A stretch of 64,000 nt of DNA from Carnegiea gigantea (lineage: Eukaryota > Streptophyta > Magnoliopsida > Caryophyllales > Cactaceae): assembly GCA_029747015.1 (NCBI GenBank), contig JAKOGI010000429.1, forward strand, positions 480,001 to 544,000. Direction: 5' to 3'. A model generated the notes under the pieces. It saw nothing but the letters and a program-made list of their open reading frames with translations, was not told the DNA's origin and made no database searches. Shown here piece after piece: positions 54,441 through 64,000 of this stretch (position 1 is its first letter; each line of letters begins with the position of its first letter). Made by a program: the position numbers and the translations under genes.

Positions 54441-54932
54441 TAATTTCAAAAGTTAGAACTCAACGTGATCAGCTCGAAGGCAAAATCTATGCCTTGTACC
54501 TTGGAACTGCAGCCGGCACTTATAAAAGAGATCCGAGTAGCCCAGGCTACGGACCCCCAACTTGAGTCGATCAGGGAGGAAACATTGGTGGGAAAAGCAC
54601 CCGGGTTCATAATTCATGAAGCCATACGATTTCATAACCGGGTGTGTGTTTCAGCTGTAGAGGCACTTAAGAAGAAAATCCTAGACGAGGGTTATAATAC
54701 CCCACACTCGGTACCCCCTGGGGGAAATAAGCCATATAGGGACTTGAAGCAGATATTCTGGTGGATTAACATGAAACAGGAAGTGGCCGATTATGTGACA
54801 AGGTGCCTAACTTGTCAGCAACTAAAAATTGAACACCAACAACCAGCGGGACTCTTACAACCCCTAGATGTCCCTGAGTGGAAATGGGACTCGGTGTCCA
54901 TGGACGTCGTGGCGGGATTACCATTGACCCAA
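54441..54932 (+). pseudogene. pol of G3: integrase N-terminal part, cut by G4
   Basis: A single frame, 54465 onward: 'LQPALIKEIRVAQATDPQLE', 'AIRFHNRVCVSAVEALKKKI', 'GGNKPYRDLKQIFWWINMKQ'. Then the zinc part 'VADYVTRCLTCQQLKIEHQQ' (both Cys kept) and the start of the core, 'WKWDSVSMDVVAGLPLTQ', carrying the first catalytic Asp. The reading stops at 54932, where TGTAACACCCC of the G4 LTR begins. The 5 bp before it (CCCAA, 54928-54932) should recur at the far side of G4, which is beyond what can be identified here. Confidence 0.87.
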
Positions 54933-55078
54933 TGTAACACCCCTCTACTCCTGAGGCATGTCACACCGCCAGGATCCCACAAGGGAGACCCCTAAGGCTG
55001 TCATAACTAATGGCTTTCTTAAAGATTTTACCTAACTTTAAGTTAGTTAGGAAATTTCTGGAACAAAACTGTAAGAGT

Positions 55079-55914
55079 TAGGGCTGTTCATTATTCGGTC
55101 CAGGACCGGACCGACTGAAAGACCGGACCGGACCTTTGCAGACCGGACCCGACCAAAGCCATTCGGTCCAGTCCTCGGTCCTCTTCTTTTCTAATTTCGG
55201 TCTTCAGTCCGGTCCGGTCCTGGACCGGGTGGACCAAAGACCGGACCGTCGACCGAGCTTTTAGGGTTTTTTTTTTTTTTTTTTTTTGGTTTGGCACAAT
55301 GGCTTCGAGGGTCTTTGGTTATTGGTTTGTGGTTGTTTATTTGGTATTTTTAGAACGACTCAGTAAATTGAATTTCCTTAAACCCTTCTGTTTATTGGCG
55401 AAGGAAGCCATTTGGGTATGGCTACTAATGGAAATATGTTTGTTTATAGTGGGTCTTGCTGAAATGTGATTGAGGATGATCGTCTTAAATCTTTGCTTTG
55501 GTTGATGTGGGAATTCAGTCACTGGGTAGGAGGGTTGCTAATGCAAAATTGAACAATTTTTGCTGTACTTTGATAGTTTTGGAGGAATTGCCATGGTTTT
55601 CAATCTGGAGAAGAATAGCCCTAGACTTGTCTTGATTTTCAATTTGTCCAGAAATTGAATTGTTCAAAGGTGGTTTTGAGTCTGGAGAAGATCGGTCTAA
55701 CAATTGAATTGTTCAAAGGTGGTTTTCAATTTGTCCAGAAATTGCCATGCTGCCACAGGACCGGTCTGATTCGGTCCGGTTCGGTCCGGTCCGGTCCAGT
55801 CCGGTCCGAACCGAGTCCAGATCGATCCGGTCCTCGGTCAATCATTTGGAAAATTTTCGGTCTTCGGTCCAGCCGGTCCGGTCCGGTCCGGTCCTGGACC
55901 GATGAGCACCCCTA
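55079..55914. mobile_element. hAT-like non-autonomous element with GGTCC-rich ends
   Basis: 836 bp. The left end is TAGGGCTGTTCATTATTCGG; the complement of the right end is TAGGGGTGCTCATCGG. Both lead into CGGTCCAGGACCGGACC. Flanking 8-mers GTAAGAGT (55071-55078) and GCAAGAGT (55915-55922) match at 7 of 8. The subterminal zones are packed with GGTCC/GGACC units. The centre has a direct duplication of 'aattgttcaaaggtggtttt' (about 55658 and 55706). No transposase is present. Confidence 0.78.
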
Positions 55915-58149
55915 GCAAGAGTTCCGTCTGTAATTACAACGTTTGTAAAGTTCGCATCGCGAACTTAAGGGGTACCTGTGAGTTTACAATAAAATTTCAA
56001 CAAAAACTAAAAGTTTCCTACGAGTCACACACTCGGGGTTGAGGCTTATGCCTTTACAATTCTTATTTGAATAATTTGCATAGGTTTACACCACCAGAGT
56101 CACTACATGCTTGTTTTATGCATTTCCTTGACCGAAATATTAATTCAGGTAACTTCATAAACATTACTTCTCAGGTGCACCTGCAAGAACGACTGGTAGT
56201 CCTAGAAAGCAGGCAGGTTCTTTCATTCATTCACCACCTGGGGAAAAAGGAGAAAGGAAATGGAGTGAGCCACCACAAGCTCAGTGAGTCTTCCTCCACT
56301 CCTTAAAACAAAACCTTTGCAAGCAATATTACTTATAATATTCACTTAACAAGCAGTTAAGTAATACTAACGTGGTATTAAGCTACATGTCACAGCTCGT
56401 AGGTTCTTGGCTAGACATTCAACCATGATAGATTCTTGGTTTCGAATAACGTTGGCATGCTAGGAACTTGCTTACACATCATGTGATTCTAAAACATAAA
56501 CATTGGATGCACTATCACTTATGTACTCAATATGCACTTTTAGATGTCATTACGTGATGCATTATGAGAAACATGGTCACACACACTACTTGAAGTCACA
56601 TACATCCATACTTAGAAACCTTTTTTGTTAGGCACGTGTAGAAACTTTCTTTTCCTTCTTTATAAACACTTTATAAAAACAAAACATTTACAAGCAATAC
56701 TACTCATACTAACCACGTATCAAGCATTTATGTATTATCAATCATCATATTAAGCTATATGACACCCTCGTAGGCTATTCACATGTTGAACATTCATTCA
56801 TTTGGGAGAGATGCCTTCGTTCATGGAACTTTTAACATGTTATAAACTTTCTTTCTTAATTCATGCACTTTGAATCAGACAGGTTTGATACAGAAAAGGA
56901 TGAGGCCACGTGATATTAGAATCCACATTCAAACATGCTTAAGAATCATTTCATAAAGCATTCATTGAAAACTTTCTTTCTTTCATTGAAAACATTTTTC
57001 TTAACTTCTTGAGGCTCTTGTCCTTTTAAAAGAGATTTCATTTCGTATTGCTCATACAATGACCCTTATAAGATTTTTATACTTCATTCCATATGGCCTC
57101 TTAGGGCCCATAAAAACTTTCTTTCCTTTTGAAACACTTAAAATGGCAAAGGCCAATTACTTTTCTTAGCTTAGTAGGAAAATACTTCTGGCATAAGATC
57201 ATTATAGGGTGCTGATTGGGTGAGATATATTCTCTGAACCCCATAGTAAGACCTAACTCTCACACTAAGCTCTTACTCCCGGGACGGCTATATAATATAT
57301 CGGACCATTACATTACCCTCATCAGGGTCTTCTACGGTTTCCTAGTACCAGGACTTATCCCTTAGGCAACATCACTCATATCATATTGACCGAAGCACAT
57401 TATCTTAGCCAATTTAAAGCGTATGGGCCATAACGGCCAATAACTTTGTTGTTTTTTCTGGTAAAATCACTTATCATACAACTCACACCTTTGTAAAACG
57501 TTTTAGGGATTCCCCCGTTCAAGCAGGTTTACTCCCAAATAATGTTTGTGTAGCTAAAATAGGCCATTGCTTGTTATTAGTCATGACTATTATTAGTTTG
57601 AAAACACGAGAAACGTTCTTTGTCATATCACCACACTCTCACGCATAATGCATCTTAATAACATAAAAGGGGAGGGATTTACATGTATTACATTCAAGCA
57701 CTTCATAATCATTTCAACAACACAATGAGCCACACACGGCCTCACAATCCACACGATTGCGGTTAATTCACAGCCCAGGCTCCCTCCTCACAAGCACCGT
57801 ACCACAAGAACCTCGAACCACTTATAGTTCTACCTCAAACCATCTAACTACCATCTTGGTTTCAATTTCACAATTTGGCATTCTAATCATCATGATATAC
57901 TGAAAAGCGATATGCAAACTCACACGACTTACCCATGCTTAGCTTACCGAGTAAGCAAATAACAATTACCAGTACACTGCAATCAACGGTTATACCATAC
58001 ACACATTTATGCATATAAACACTCATACGACCTTAACTTGAGACGGACATTTAGTAAGCTAAGTTAACCTAACTAGGCATGAAACATGATTACATTCATG
58101 TATTGCAGTTAAGGGGCGTAAACATGCTCAGTTCGTCATTCAAATGTTA

Positions 58150-58765
58150 TTCCCAAAGTTATTTCATAAGCATAGTTCAACTCGGTAGACAAGTAACGAT
58201 TCGAGGTGTTCGTTCATTGTTTCGAAGTTATTTTTCAAGCCTAGTTAAGCTATTTAAGCATAATACGATTCTAGGCGTTCATTTATTACATCAAAATCAT
58301 TATTCGAATGTAACACGATCCAAGGCATTCGTTTGTTTTATCGAAGCTACTATTCAAACCTATTTACGTCATTTAAGCACAATACTTTTCTAAACATTCA
58401 TTTATCATATCGATGTTACTATTCGAAACATTTAAGCATTGATTTATCATATCGTTGTTACTATTCGAAACATTTAAGTACGATACGATTCTAAGCATTC
58501 ATTTATCATGTTGATGTTACTATTCGAAACATGTAAGCATTCATTTATCATATTGTTGTTACTATTCGAAACATTTAAGCACGATACGATTCTAAGCATT
58601 CATTTATCATGTCGTTGTTACTATTCGAAACATTTAAGCACAATATGATTATAAGCATTCATTTATCATGTCGTTATTACTATTCGAACTTAATTAGGTC
58701 TTTTAAACATAACACGATTTTAGGCATTCTGTTATTACGTCGAAGTTACTAATCGAGTCAAATTT
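58150..58765. repeat. Minisatellite array 1 in G4 LTR
   Basis: Repeated units containing 'ttactattcgaaacattta', 'agcattcatttatcat' and 'acgattctaag'. About eight irregular copies of mixed length (roughly 45-65 bp), diverging toward both ends. Confidence 0.75.
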
Positions 58766-59425
58766 TCAGGCACGTATTAACTGAATTTACTTGAATCAAT
58801 TCTAAACATGCATAACTCGTTTCGAAGTTAAACAATCAGGCACATATTAATTGAATATGCTAAAATCGATCCTAAACATGCATAACTCGTTTCGAATTAA
58901 ACTTTCAGGCATGCATTAATCGAATATACTGAATTCGATTCTAAACACGTATAACTCGTTTCGAACTAAACTTTCAAGCATGTATTAATTGAATAGGTTC
59001 GAATTGGATCTAACCATGTATAATTCACTTCGAACTAAATTTTCAGGCATGAATCAACTGAATAGGTTCAAATAGAATCTAAACATGCATAACTCACTTC
59101 GAACTAAATTTTCAGGCGTGAATTAACTGAATAGGTTCGAATAGAATCTAAACATGATAATTCACTTCGAACTAAATTTTCAGGCATGAATTAACTGAAT
59201 ATGTTCAAATAGATTCGAACTAAATTTTCAGGCATGAATCAACTGAATAGGTTCAAATAGAATCTAAACATGATAATTCACTTCGAACTAAATTTTCAGG
59301 CATGAATTAACTGAATAGGTTCAACTAGAATCTAAATATGCATAATTCACTTCGAACTAAATTTTCAGGCATGAATTAACTAAATAGGTTTGAATAGAAT
59401 CTAAACATGCATAAACTGAATTGAA
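58766..59425. repeat. Minisatellite array 2 in G4 LTR
   Basis: About nine copies of a roughly 65-70 bp unit built from 'aactaaattttcaggcatg', 'aattaactgaataggttc' and 'gaatctaaacatgcata'. The 3' copies are more alike than the 5' ones, as expected from stepwise amplification. Confidence 0.82.
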
Positions 59426-60030
59426 ATTGATTCAAACAGGGGCATGCTTCACAGGAATGACAGCAAATTGGTTCTGAGCATAATAAGCAGCCTACTGATG
59501 CATAATTGAATAAGAATTCTACTACACAGCATATTTTCATCCCCTCATTCGCATTCCCAGTAAACATAGCTAGCCCTATACTAACGTGCAACATCGATCT
59601 TGGCTTAAACATTTTCGAATGTAGTAATAGTTTAGAAGAAGAGAAACATTTACTTGGATTAGCCTAATTGTAGCTTAAACACCAACAATTGCATGCCCTA
59701 ATCTGCTGAACTCGAACCCCAGCTCGACTGCTCACTAAACCCGAAATCCTAGCTTCGACTGAGTGGTGATTATGGCTGATTTGGGGCTGAATTTGACCCC
59801 CAATTTATAGAGGAGTCGACGATGGTGTGGGTGGCTGGATTTCGACATGTGGGTGGTGGATTTCGGGGCAGCGACGCGTGGTTTTCTGGGTTGATTTGGC
59901 CGTGCGAAGTTGAAGGTGGAGAGTGGTGTGGTGGACGACCGTGACGCATGGGTAGGGGACCGGTGGCTGGCTCCTCTCACCGGCGACGCATGGCGGACGG
60001 CGGTGACACCAGACGCGGGCCAGTAGTTGC

Positions 60031-60033
<3 letters not shown>

Positions 60034-60112
<79 letters not shown>
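60034..60112. repeat. (TG)n(GA)n compound microsatellite
   Basis: About 13 TG units directly followed by 26 GA units, in the leader-like part of the G4 LTR. Confidence 0.95.
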
Positions 60113-60118
<6 letters not shown>

Positions 60119-60529
60119 TGTCGGGGGTCCAGGCACCCGAATTAGCCCCCCTTTTCTAATTTCCTTTTTTTTTGTTTTGTTGCTCAATTGACACAATTCA
60201 ACTAGGTTCTGGTCTCGAACTCGTTAGCAATTAGACTAAACTCGAGTTGAAACATCCTACAACTAACATTTTAATTTAAACTTCGAGAATCGACTAAATA
60301 AAACGAAAACGATTTTAAAAACTTGGGTTAGCATCGATTCAATAATTTTATAAATAAGTAACGTCAATAATAACATTAATCATATAGTCGTTCTTTTTAA
60401 TGAAATTAATCGTTAAAAACGCATACAGTTTGACTTAATACCCTTGCTGAAAAATAATTCAAATGCAGATTCGTAAATTTAGCAACTGAAACAATTAGTC
60501 AGCAATAGAATGAAAGTGCAGCCCTTACA

Positions 60530-60541
60530 CTCTCCCCCCTA
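60530..60541 (-). promoter_or_regulatory. Polypurine tract of G4
   Basis: The minus strand reads TTAGGGGGGAGAG immediately before the LTR start TGTAAGG. Confidence 0.7.
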
Positions 60542-60757
60542 AAAGAATTTTGTCCTCGAAATTGCTTATCTGATTGAAATAGCGTGGGATATTTTTCACG
60601 CATTTCACTTTTGAATTCCCAAGTTGCTTCTGCCACCTTGCGATGTTTCCATAACACCTTAACATACGAAATGCTTCTATTTCTGAGTTTCTTCTCCTTT
60701 TTCTCCAAAATTCGAATGGGTTCTTCTACATAGGTGACATTTTCTTTGACTTACAGG
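60542..60757 (-). pseudogene. G4 pol: chromodomain
   Basis: Minus-strand 'VEEPIRILEKKEKKLRNRSI', 'SYVKVLWKHRKVAEATWEFK' and 'SEMREKYPTLFQ'. This is the best-preserved chromodomain of the window, with the aromatic positions (Tyr, Trp, Trp) and 'EATWE' in place. It is joined directly to RT sequence at about 60757, so the RT end, RNase H and all of integrase are deleted between them. The frame also changes at the junction. Confidence 0.88.
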
Positions 60758-61474
60758 GGTTCACTGATATGCCATCTTTGGTCACTATATGTCCCAAAAA
60801 TTAAGCCTTTTCTAACAAAAACTTACACTTTTTCAGCTTGGCATGTAGCTTGTGCTCTTCTAGGGTTTTTAACACCATTCGTAAGTGGTTTGCATGTTCT
60901 TCCCTGGTCTTGGAGTACATCAGGATATCATTGATGAATACCACTATAAATTCATCAAGGAAGGGTCCAAAGACGCTGCTCATTAAGTCCATAAAGAAGG
61001 CAGGAGCATTAGTTAATCCAAATGGTAAGACTAAGAACTCGTAATGCCCGTATCAAGTGTAAAGGGCGGTTTTAGGCACATCTTCCTTCTTGATCTTCAA
61101 TTGACGGTACCCCGATCTCAAATCAATCTTTGAGATCACTGAAACACCATCCAACTAGTCAAACAAGTCGTCAATTCGAAGAAGTGGGTATTTATTCTTA
61201 ATCGTCACCTTATTTAGCTCTCGATAGTCGATACATAACCTCAAACTTCCATCTTTCTTTTTCACAAATAGCACTGGTGCTCCCCAGGGTGAAATACTAG
61301 GTTGAATTTACCCCTTGTCTAGTAACTCCTGCAACTGAGTTTTCAATTCCGTCAATTCAGCGAGGGCCATTCGATAAGGTGCCTTGGATATTGGGGCAGT
61401 TCCAGGTACAAGTTCAATGGTAAACTCGATTTCTCGGACGGGTGGTAGCCCCGATACCTTTTTGAAACGCCTAC
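60758..61474 (-). pseudogene. G4 pol: partial reverse transcriptase
   Basis: Minus-strand RT begins at '[20 protein letters not shown]' and continues through '[12 protein letters not shown]', a stop, '[20 protein letters not shown]', '[20 protein letters not shown]', '[20 protein letters not shown]', '[16 protein letters not shown]', and the centre [12 protein letters not shown], where the first catalytic Asp is Asn. It ends at 'DGISVNP', where a deletion joins the chromodomain. The upstream side is cut by copia C2 at 61475. The sequence is distinct from G1-G3 and belongs to another subfamily. Confidence 0.88.
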
Positions 61475-62894
61475 TGTTAGAATGTATAAGGTTTTGATGA
61501 TAACAAATCCAAGTGTTGTAGTAGTTGTTGTTGTTCCAAACAGGCTTTACCAACAGGGCCTTACTGTTGTTTTTCAATATATTAAAACTGCTTGACTAAT
61601 GGTTTATCAAGAACAGGTACTCAAGTCAGCGATGTAAGAACAACCATGAGGAACAGGCTCTGTAAGGTATTTGAAACATGTCCTGTGAAGTGTTTGAAGC
61701 ATAGGATATAAGTGCAGCCGTGAGGAATAGGTTCTGTGAATTGTTCGCAGCAGATTCGTCTCTCTACAAGATGACTAGTGGTTATAACAAGATGTCTTGA
61801 TTTAATTTGGTTATATATTTTTGGACTTTTGTTAATATGCCAATCAGAAACTCTTAACTTACCACTTACTTGAAACGGTTTTGTTTTCTTTTGGTAAATA
61901 TTTCAGATCACCCTTCAGAACAATCCTAGAAACAGGGTGATCAGGGTGTTTCCAGAATAATCTGCGAAAAAAACTGTTTTGCACGACTTTTATCTTTTGG
62001 ATTTTGAGCAGCTTCTTTAAGGATTTGCAAGAAAGATTTTTTATGGAGTATCTTACCCCTTATCCTAAAAACGGTTATTAAAATCTAAGGAGATTTGCAA
62101 AATCTTTTTGAATAAAAGAATATCCAATTTTTGGCAAGTGGATAAGGTTGTTGAGAAAAACATGGGCTAGTTGCTGAGAATCACCGCCTTATGCACACGG
62201 TTTAGGAAGTGTTTGCAGCTTATGTTTTCTCATCCCTTGTGGCTAAAGAATTCTATATTCTTTAAAGATTTTAGTTTCCAAAAATTTGAGGAATTGTTTT
62301 TCCAAGCACTATATAAAGTCGCTTCTTAGAACGATAGAAGCATCGGTTTTCAAAGAGAAAAATTTAGTGTTCATGAGCTTAAAAGTTTGAAAAGAAAACC
62401 GTGTCTAGTAAGTGAGTTATTTGAGCTTTCAAAGTTGGCATACTAGGACTTCATTGTACCCTATATTAGCTTAGTTGAGAAGCATTGTAATAGGGTGTTT
62501 TTCTTTATACTCTTCTTTCACAAAAGTGAGTTGAGTGTGTGTCCAAATCAAGGGGATTTTGGACGTGGGGTAACCTGTCTTAGGGAAGACGGTTACGTGG
62601 GTTGCAATTTGTAACAAGGTGTGTTACTGTTGTAACGTGATTAGCCCGTTTAGTGAAGTGTTTAAATCCTACACGAGGTAGGTCGTGGTTTTTTACCTCA
62701 GTTGGGCTAGAGGTGTTTTTCACGTAAAAATCCTGTGTCCATTATTTCCGCATTCAATTTTGTTGGATTTTCGCTTCTGCTTATCTCAGGAACAACTTGT
62801 GCGAACAGGGCCTAAGACTGTTTGCCAGCAACTTGCGAAAATCGGACACCACAATTCACCCCCCTCTTGTGGTTGTGTACTCTCTAAATCAACA
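61475..62894 (+). repeat. 5' LTR of C2
   Basis: TGTTAGAATG (61475) to AAATCAACA (62894), 1420 bp, about 130 bp shorter than the C1 LTRs. Part of the difference is the single copy of the 67-bp unit (about 61560-61625). Confidence 0.93.
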
Positions 62895-62896
62895 AG

Positions 62897-62908
62897 TGGT
62901 ATCAGAGC
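62897..62908 (+). promoter_or_regulatory. Primer binding site of C2 (tRNA-Met)
   Basis: TGGTATCAGAGC two bases after the LTR end, complementary to initiator tRNA-Met; continues AGG. Confidence 0.93.
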
Positions 62909-62951
62909 AGGTTCTCCTTTGAAAGGCTAACACCTTGAGAGATCCTTGAAG

Positions 62952-64000
62952 ATGAGTACCCCACAAGGCATACTTGAAGGTCAATCCATAACTCGACCAC
63001 CATACTTCAATGGCCAACACTATGGTTGGTGGAAGAATAGGATGGAAAACTACATCCAAGCTGAGGACTATGAGTTGTGGATGCTCATCAAGAATGGACC
63101 ACTCATCCCAAAGAAAATAACTGAAGATGGAAAGTCAATTCCCAAGGAGCCTAAAGAATTTAATACTGAAGATTACAAAATGATGGAGAAGAATGCCAAA
63201 GCCAAGAAACTTCTATATTTCGGCCTAGGTCCTGATGAATATACTCGCATATCTGAATGTGAGTCGGCCAAGGAGATCTGGGATGCTTTGCAAATAGCTC
63301 ACGAAGGGACCAATCAGGTAAAGCAATCCCGGATTGAATTGCTTATGAGAAAATATGAGCTGTTTGAGATGGGTGATCGTGAAAGTGTGATGGACATGTA
63401 CACTCGCTTCACTCACATAACGAATGAGTTGAAATCCCTGGGAAAATCCTTCACCACCGAAGAATTGGTGAGGAAAATCCTAAGAATTTTACCTCATTCT
63501 TGGGAAGCGAAAGTCACGGCCATCCAAGAAGCTAAGGACATGAACAAGATCACCTTAGATGAGCTGATTGGCAACATCCAAACGTATGAACTTAGGAAAA
63601 ATTCTCAACAGAAAGATGAGACAAAGAGAGATCGAGGTCTTGCACTAAAGGCCTTAGAAGATGATTCTGATTCTGATGAGGAGGAGATTGCCATGATCAC
63701 TCAAAAGTTCAAGAAGTTCTTCAAGAAAGTCAAAGAAAATAGCAAAAGGAAGGACTTCAGCAAGGCCAGGAACACCTCTCGGGGAACAGTTCTCCGGGTG
63801 TTTCAAGTGTGGCAAACTGGACCACATTGTGAGAAACTGTTCACTGCACAAGGAAGAACAAGAACCAGAACACCCTAGAAAACAGGGGAGGAAACAGGGT
63901 GTAAGCAGCTCAGCGAAAAGGTTCTCAAAAGCTATGCTCGCGGTCTGGGGAGACTCAAGCGAGGATGAGGAAGGGTCTGAAGCTGGGGAAGCTGATGTAG
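62952..64000 (+). pseudogene. C2 gag (frameshifted, truncated by window end)
   Basis: ATG 62952 (MSTPQGILEGQ). Open for about 308 codons to 63878: 'PPYFNGQHYGWWKNRMENYI', 'YTRISECESAKEIWDALQIA' and 'MDMYTRFTHITNELKSL', with Gln kept where C1 has a stop, then a Lys-rich linker. One extra G in the run near 63782 (cggggaac; C1 has cgggaac) shifts the frame, so the zinc knuckle CFKCGKLDHIVRNC (63802-63843) is read only in the next frame. That frame then continues 'SLHKEEQEPEHPRKQGRK' and into the coiled-coil region at the window end. Role by family: capsid and nucleocapsid. Confidence 0.9.

Larger units (their letters stand above)
49797..54932 (+). mobile_element. Ty3-gypsy (Tekay/Del-like) element G3, lacking both LTRs
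   Basis: Begins at 'ctaacctgaaggctcgcc', which in G2 lies about 25 bp downstream of the primer site, so the 5' LTR and primer site are missing. Order: acidic ORF, gag, protease, RT, RNase H, integrase zinc domain. It ends at 54932, where the LTR of G4 begins. G3 is the sister of G2 (same acidic ORF, same RT Asp-to-Asn change) in inverted orientation. Confidence 0.85.
54933..60529 (-). repeat. 3' LTR of gypsy G4, very long, interrupted by a hAT-like element
   Basis: In minus reading it begins TGTAAGGGCTGC at 60529, right after the purine tract GGGGGGAGAG, and ends GGGGTGTTACA at 54933. It has the TGTAA...TTACA ends of this group and a CT/CA-rich leader region (60030-60112) in the expected place. 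The total of 5.6 kb includes an 836-bp hAT-like insertion, so the LTR itself is about 4.8 kb. It contains two tandem-repeat arrays. No gene is supported in it. Boundaries are supported by one copy only, because the partner LTR is not in the window. Confidence 0.65.
61475..64000 (+). mobile_element. Ty1-copia SIRE-like element C2, 5' part
   Basis: 5' LTR, primer site and most of gag, running off the window end. It is inserted in G4 RT; the 5 bp before it are CCTAC (61470-61474), which should recur after its 3' LTR. It is the same family as C1 in opposite orientation, with many point differences and without the 67-bp LTR duplication. Confidence 0.92.

Noticed and set aside
58150..59425. CRISPR-like repeat-spacer arrays
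   Set aside because: Units are contiguous and diverged, without uniform short repeats and unique spacers, and the DNA is from a plant nuclear genome.
59735..60196. Minus-strand open frame with a long Ser-Leu and Thr-His run
   Set aside because: The runs are translations of the (TG)n(GA)n microsatellite; the frame lies in the leader of the G4 LTR and has no domain.

Overview
This is plant nuclear DNA, most likely from an angiosperm and probably a eudicot. The evidence is the set of repeat lineages: Athila-type LTRs with a tRNA-Asp primer site, a Cassandra TRIM carrying a 5S rRNA-like promoter, SIRE-like Ty1-copia elements with an extra 3' gene, Tekay/Del-type Ty3-gypsy chromoviruses with a chromodomain, and small hAT-like and Harbinger-like inverted-repeat elements. 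I could support no host protein gene, tRNA or rRNA gene. Almost everything readable belongs to layered, mostly broken retrotransposons, as expected of a heterochromatic or repeat-rich intergenic region. Species was not determined.

Layout. 366-14433 is one insertion of an Athila-type non-autonomous element with three LTRs and two internal regions (LTR 371-1992, LTR 5986-7522, LTR 12045-14428) inside a single 5-bp duplication, TAGTC. Each internal region holds a gag-like relic and an acidic reading frame but no pol. A hAT-like element (10453-11049) and a TTA-flanked MITE (13520-14283) inserted later. 14434-18218 is low-complexity DNA with a MITE, a hairpin, a TA microsatellite and a worn Ty1-copia RNase H fragment. 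18219-23384 is gypsy copy G1 (plus strand; LTR, gag, protease, RT, RNase H), cut off by a tandem Cassandra array (23385-25181; four LTRs, minus strand). The array is fused, within the shared tRNA-Met primer site, to the LTR of gypsy copy G2 (25182-46999, minus strand).

G2 is split in its chromodomain by an 11.1-kb SIRE-like copia element, C1 (27282-38377, minus strand, duplication TCTCT). Beyond the G2 5' LTR, after 5 bp, lies another LTR (47005-49553) with a stub of minus-strand pol. This joins head to head with plus-strand gypsy copy G3 (about 49797-54932), which has no LTR of its own. The integrase of G3 is interrupted by gypsy copy G4 (minus strand), whose very long LTR (54933-60529) carries two minisatellites and a hAT-like element. 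The pol of G4 has a deletion joining RT to the chromodomain, and it is broken again by a second SIRE-like element, C2 (plus strand, 61475 to the window end).

How the parts relate. The autonomous-type genes (gag; pol with protease, integrase, RT and RNase H) follow the orders of their lineages: PR-INT-RT-RH in copia and PR-RT-RH-INT-chromodomain in gypsy. None is intact. Stops, frameshifts and lost catalytic Asp residues at the RT centre are visible. Cassandra and the Athila-type element have no pol and would depend on enzymes from others. The order of insertion can be read directly: C1 is younger than G2, G4 younger than G3, C2 younger than G4.
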